From the NCBI GenBank assembly GCA_964482395.1, contig CAYZXK010000103.1, forward strand, positions 1 through 7,333: DNA of 7,333 nucleotides, given 5' to 3'. Below, piece by piece: positions 4,260 to 7,333 of this stretch. The position numbers were made by a program, and so were the translations under genes. Source of the stretch: CAYZXK01 sp964482395 (GTDB lineage Bacteria; Planctomycetota; Phycisphaerae; UBA1845; Fen-1342). Positions within the stretch are counted from its first letter, which is position 1. Each line of letters begins with the position of its first letter. The notes beneath the pieces were generated by a model. It searched no databases. It was not told the origin of the DNA and saw only the letters and a list, made by a program, of their open reading frames with translations.

Positions 4260-7200
4260 ATGAGGAAATTATGTTTACTGTGTACTGTGCTCCTGGGCAC
4301 CGGTCTGGTGCTGGCTCAGGCGCCCAGCGAGCTGACCAAGCAGGACATCAGCACTCACGCGGGTGTACGGGCCCCGACCAACACCCAGACGGTGGACGCC
4401 TTCGTCGAGGAAGGCGCGGTGGTGGTCCAGGAGTTCCCCAACCGCGGCGTCGAGTCCGGCGACCAGTGCCCTCCCGGCTATCTGACCGGACAGAACGAGA
4501 CCGGGAACACCTGGCTCTACAGTGATCTAGGCTTCAGCTCCGGCCAGTGGTCCCGCCGCGTGACCACCGAGCAGTTCCCCGCTCCCGATGGCTCGGGTTC
4601 TCTGACCCAGCCCATCGGCATCATCCAGTTCCTGGGGACCTACATTAACGGCGCCTCCCAGGGCTGCACCAAGGCCCATCGCTGGCGGGTCGAGTTCTAC
4701 AACGACGACGGCACCGGCAAGCCGGTCCGCTGCACGCCTACGCATGGTCCGTACTACACCGACCAGCCTGGCAGCGTGCTGATTGTCGAGGAATTGGGCC
4801 AGTTGAACTTCGGGTCTATCCCCTATGCCACCAAGTACGGCTTCACCTTCGTGTTGCCGACCCAGGTGAGCAAGGCCAAGGGCCACTTCTCGATTGCTTG
4901 CGCCAATGAGGTGACCGACTGCTACGGCCTGCTGGGGCCCTCGCTGGCGCCGGAAGGCAATAGCCTGACCTGGCGGTGGTTCGAGCTGGAGAATGGGCTG
5001 CCCACCTGCCCGTTCGTTCCGTCGGGCGGGTCGACGTATGACATTCAGTATTGCTTCGGCAAGGTCACGCCGGGTGCCTGCTGCGACGACTGCACCGGCG
5101 TCTGCGTGGACAACAGCAACGACTTCATTTGCGGCTGGTACGGTCGGCGCTTCGGCGGCCTGAACTCGACCTGTGCGAGCATGAGCCCGGCCTGCGGTCA
5201 GGTTACCGGCGCCTGCTGCTATGACGACGGCACTTGCGAGTTGAAGACCTGCACCGACTGCGAAGGCGGAGCCTGCTGCATCGGCAGCACTTGCTATTTC
5301 TACACCGAAGACAAGTGCGCGCTGGAGGGCGGCGAGTTCCAGGGCATTGGAGTGTCGTGCACCCCCAACCCCTGCGGGCCGCAGTACTGCATCGGTGACA
5401 TGAACTGCGACGGGACGGTAACTTTCGCCGACATCAACGCATTTGTTCTGTATCAGGTGAACTTTGCCGCTTGGCAGTCGGTCTACCCTGGCTGCAATTC
5501 CAAGAACGGCGACATCAACTGCGACGACGTATACCCGTCTTATGCCGATATCAACCCGTTCGTGGTACTGATGCAGCAGACTCCCAAGCCGTGCCCGAAT
5601 CTGTGTCCGAAGGCGCGGACCACTGGTCCGCAGTGGGCGGGTGCCAACACGGTTTGCCCGACTGACTGCTGCACGGTGGTGATCCCGCCGGGTGCCAACA
5701 AGGAGAACGAGCCCAAGTGCGGCCAGGGCTACGAAGACAACTTCAACGGCGGCTGCAATTGGGATATGCCCTATGACTTCTCGCCGATTGGCTGTGGTCA
5801 GACCATTTACGGCGAGTCCGGCACCTACTGGAACGACGGCAACTATCGCGACATGGATTGGTACGAGTTCACCACCACGGTGCCGCGCATCTTCACCGTG
5901 ACGGTCTACGCCGAGTTCAATCCGGTGGTCTGGCTGGCCGGTCCGTGCGACCCGAACGCCGCCGACGTGTGCGCGAACTTCTCGAACCTGGCCGACCCGG
6001 TGGTCGGGACCAAGTGCGTGGACGCGGTGCTGGTCACTCGGTGCCTGCCGAGAGGCAAGTACTGGATCATCGTGGCTCCGGACACGTTCGAAGGCGTGCC
6101 CTGCGGCATGGACTATCGTGTGTCGCTGGAGTGCGCCAACTGCGAGCCGTGCAGCATCGCCTGCGACGGGACCGTTGTCTACCAGGAAGCCGCGGTGGCC
6201 TGCAACGACCAGTACAGCGAGGGTTACGATCCGAACAACCCGGATCCGAACAACGGTGGCTGCAACTTCGAGCCCAACGTGTTCGAGGCGATCCCCTGGG
6301 TCTCGGATGAGACCAAGATGGTCTGCGGTTCGGTGTGGGCTCGGGACGGCACCCGGGACCTGGATTGGTACAAGGTGGTGATCCCGATGATGGGCCAGGG
6401 CACGATCGCCAACTTCTACACCGAGGTTCCGGTGGTCTACTCCTGGTTGTTTGACAGCAGCGGAGTTGGCCCGCCCACCTGTAGCAGTGCCTATTGGAGC
6501 CCGCGGTATGCCACGCCGTGCGCTACTCCGTTGGCGCCGTTTGTGACCAACATGAACAGCCCGGGTGATTACTGGATTCTGATCGCTCCGTCGGCCGGCG
6601 ACGGCCTGGAGATCTGGGACGGGTATCCGTGCTGCATCGGGGCCAACGAGTACAAGTTCGATCTGACGGTCCGGGAGATCTCCTGCGACGTGGCCAGCAA
6701 GCCGCACGCCAACACCGAGGCGGAAGTCGGCATGACCAACTGCCCGTTGTACAGCTACACCGACAACTACAACGGCGGGTGCGACAGCGGCAACCCGAAC
6801 CTGATGCTCAACCTGACGTTGGGCACCGGTCAGGGCTGGCTGGCGACTTCCGGCACCTGGCTGACTGATCCGAACGATCCCAACAGCGTGATGGTGGATT
6901 ACGACTGGTACCGGTTGACCTTCACCAGCCGGAGCCGGATCAAGATCTGGGCTTATGCTCAGTTCCCGATCACCTGGGAGTTGTGGGACCCGAACGATCC
7001 GAACACTCCGGCCAGCGGCTGTGACGAGGGCCCGGATGAAGGGTTGGATGTGCCGCCCTGCTACAACGATGCAGTCTGGACGGTTCGGTCCTACCCGGCC
7101 GGCACGTACTGGCTGCGGGTCTATCCGGATGTGGACAGCTATGGCTGCTATCCGAAGAACAACGTGCCGTGCAAGCCGGATGCCACGCCGCCCTGGAAGC

Positions 7201-7333
7201 AGTACCTGCTGGAAGTCTCGCAGGTTCAGACTGGTGCGCCGGCGTGCAGTTGGACTGCGGCCGGGACGAACCTGGATGATCCGTGCGACGACGTGAACGA
7301 CTATGACACCAACGCGGGCTGCGACGATCCGAA
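4260..7333 (+). CDS. Giant secreted cysteine-rich modular protein (5' part)
   Basis: From ATG 4260 the frame stays open to the window edge: 1024 codons with no stop, so the true length is unknown. Residues 1-19 (MRKLCLLCTVLLGTGLVLA) form a signal peptide with likely cleavage before QAP. Residues ~20-265 are a unique N-terminal domain, possibly a beta sandwich, of no recognised family. Three GACC cysteine modules begin at 272, 317 and 337. A dockerin-like pair spans 379-440, with Ca-loop pattern D380-x-N382-x-D384-G385 ... D391 and a second half at 417-434. From ~490 on come 170-180-residue repeats with an N-x-G-C motif, DWY, and G-x-Y-W-[IL]. Repeat topology resembles the PPC (pre-peptidase C-terminal) beta domain, an inference. 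About 65 cysteines in 1024 residues, by eye, suggest disulfides and an extracytoplasmic site. No catalytic motif is seen; adhesion, matrix or assembly roles fit best. A strong ribosome-binding site (4243-4250) supports the start. Confidence 0.96.
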   Translation, partial: MRKLCLLCTVLLGTGLVLAQAPSELTKQDISTHAGVRAPTNTQTVDAFVEEGAVVVQEFPNRGVESGDQCPPGYLTGQNETGNTWLYSDLGFSSGQWSRRVTTEQFPAPDGSGSLTQPIGIIQFLGTYINGASQGCTKAHRWRVEFYNDDGTGKPVRCTPTHGPYYTDQPGSVLIVEELGQLNFGSIPYATKYGFTFVLPTQVSKAKGHFSIACANEVTDCYGLLGPSLAPEGNSLTWRWFELENGLPTCPFVPSGGSTYDIQYCFGKVTPGACCDDCTGVCVDNSNDFICGWYGRRFGGLNSTCASMSPACGQVTGACCYDDGTCELKTCTDCEGGACCIGSTCYFYTEDKCALEGGEFQGIGVSCTPNPCGPQYCIGDMNCDGTVTFADINAFVLYQVNFAAWQSVYPGCNSKNGDINCDDVYPSYADINPFVVLMQQTPKPCPNLCPKARTTGPQWAGANTVCPTDCCTVVIPPGANKENEPKCGQGYEDNFNGGCNWDMPYDFSPIGCGQTIYGESGTYWNDGNYRDMDWYEFTTTVPRIFTVTVYAEFNPVVWLAGPCDPNAADVCANFSNLADPVVGTKCVDAVLVTRCLPRGKYWIIVAPDTFEGVPCGMDYRVSLECANCEPCSIACDGTVVYQEAAVACNDQYSEGYDPNNPDPNNGGCNFEPNVFEAIPWVSDETKMVCGSVWARDGTRDLDWYKVVIPMMGQGTIANFYTEVPVVYSWLFDSSGVGPPTCSSAYWSPRYATPCATPLAPFVTNMNSPGDYWILIAPSAGDGLEIWDGYPCCIGANEYKFDLTVREISCDVASKPHANTEAEVGMTNCPLYSYTDNYNGGCDSGNPNLMLNLTLGTGQGWLATSGTWLTDPNDPNSVMVDYDWYRLTFTSRSRIKIWAYAQFPITWELWDPNDPNTPASGCDEGPDEGLDVPPCYNDAVWTVRSYPAGTYWLRVYPDVDSYGCYPKNNVPCKPDATPPWKQYLLEVSQVQTGAPACSWTAAGTNLDDPCDDVNDYDTNAGCDDP
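5073..5390 (+). repeat. Three GACC-type cysteine-rich modules in the secreted protein
   Basis: Within the large gene, GACC occurs at residues 272-275, 317-320 and 337-340. The third copy fits best a pattern remembered from other planctomycete exported proteins: GACC, then G-x-C, a run with T..DKC, GGEFQG and a closing C-x-PNPC (to about residue 373). The second copy is cut short to about 20 residues (GACCYDDGTCELKTCTDCEG) and runs straight into the third. The first is diverged. Function is unknown; dense cysteines suggest small disulfide-stabilised units. Confidence 0.7.
5394..5580 (+). other. Dockerin-like calcium-binding pair inside the secreted protein
   Basis: Residues 379-440 hold two half-repeats. 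The first, GDMNCDGTVTFADIN (379-393), matches the EF-hand-like dockerin loop with Asp/Asn at positions 1, 3, 5 and 12. The second, GDINCDDVYPSYADIN (417-432), has Asp instead of Gly after the loop Asp and one extra residue before the final Asp; a similar longer second half is recalled in planctomycete versions. In cellulosomes dockerins bind cohesins, but in Planctomycetota the partner is unclear. Here the pair is internal rather than C-terminal. Confidence 0.72.
5748..7333 (+). repeat. Tandem 170-180-residue 'NxGC-DWY-GxYW' repeats
   Basis: Three full units and the start of a fourth are visible in the large protein. The N-x-G-C cysteine is at residues 499, 668, 841 and 1021 (spacing 169, 173, 180). 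DWY is at 533, 702 and 882. The G-x-Y-W motif starts at 599, 769 and 948 and is followed by I/L and a short strand ending in P. Each unit ends in an alternating hydrophobic strand. The regular motif order suggests one beta-sandwich domain per unit, PPC-like by inference. DPN tripeptides cluster between or within units. The array continues beyond the window. Confidence 0.8.

Noticed and set aside
4527..6707. A 726-codon open frame on the - strand
   Set aside because: Its triplets coincide exactly with the codons of the + strand secreted gene, so an antisense stop needs a sense TTA, CTA or TCA codon, all rare in this GC-rich gene. It ends exactly at a sense CTA codon (4527-4529). The sense frame has a signal peptide, Shine-Dalgarno site and repeated domains; the antisense product has none.

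Overview
The window looks like chromosomal DNA from a high-GC member of the Planctomycetota, perhaps near the Phycisphaerae. This is inferred from its protein families: a secreted protein with GACC-type cysteine modules, a 'GDMNCDG...ADIN' dockerin-like pair, DPN-rich linkers and 'NGGC...DWY...GxYW' repeats; a PKD/LamG lipoprotein; and an LTxxQ (Spy/CpxP-like) protein. No rRNA, tRNA, CRISPR array, transposase or phage gene was recognised.

Layout. (1) Bases 1-275 hold the C-terminal end of an LTxxQ-type protein on the + strand. (2) Converging on it, 323-1525 on the - strand encodes a 400-aa lipoprotein with two PKD domains and a LamG-like domain, with a TATAAT box upstream. (3) The 363-base divergent region 1526-1888 contains a possible 44-aa membrane microprotein (- strand, 1641-1775) and a + strand promoter whose -10 box lies inside a perfect 8-3-8 inverted repeat. 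(4) An apparent two-gene operon follows: 1889-2413 (GTG start, single-pass membrane protein of unknown function) and 2428-3399 (ribF, bifunctional riboflavin kinase/FAD synthetase), 14 bases apart. (5) About 860 bases without a convincing gene (3400-4259) are rich in short perfect inverted repeats. They include a 9-bp stem closing a 41-nt loop and a plausible sigma70-type promoter at 3774-3802, which would give the next gene a leader of roughly 450 nt. (6) From 4260 to the window end runs one very large open frame (1024 codons visible, no stop): a secreted, cysteine-rich, modular protein with a signal peptide, a unique N-terminal domain, three GACC cysteine modules, a dockerin-like pair and at least three and a partial fourth copy of a 170-180-residue repeat.

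Functionally, ribF makes FMN and FAD and is the only housekeeping gene. The other proteins are mostly envelope or exported. Nothing indicates a defence system, biosynthetic cluster or mobile element. The least explained parts are the 3400-4259 non-coding stretch, the palindromic promoter at 1809-1842 and the assembly or attachment role of the giant secreted protein.
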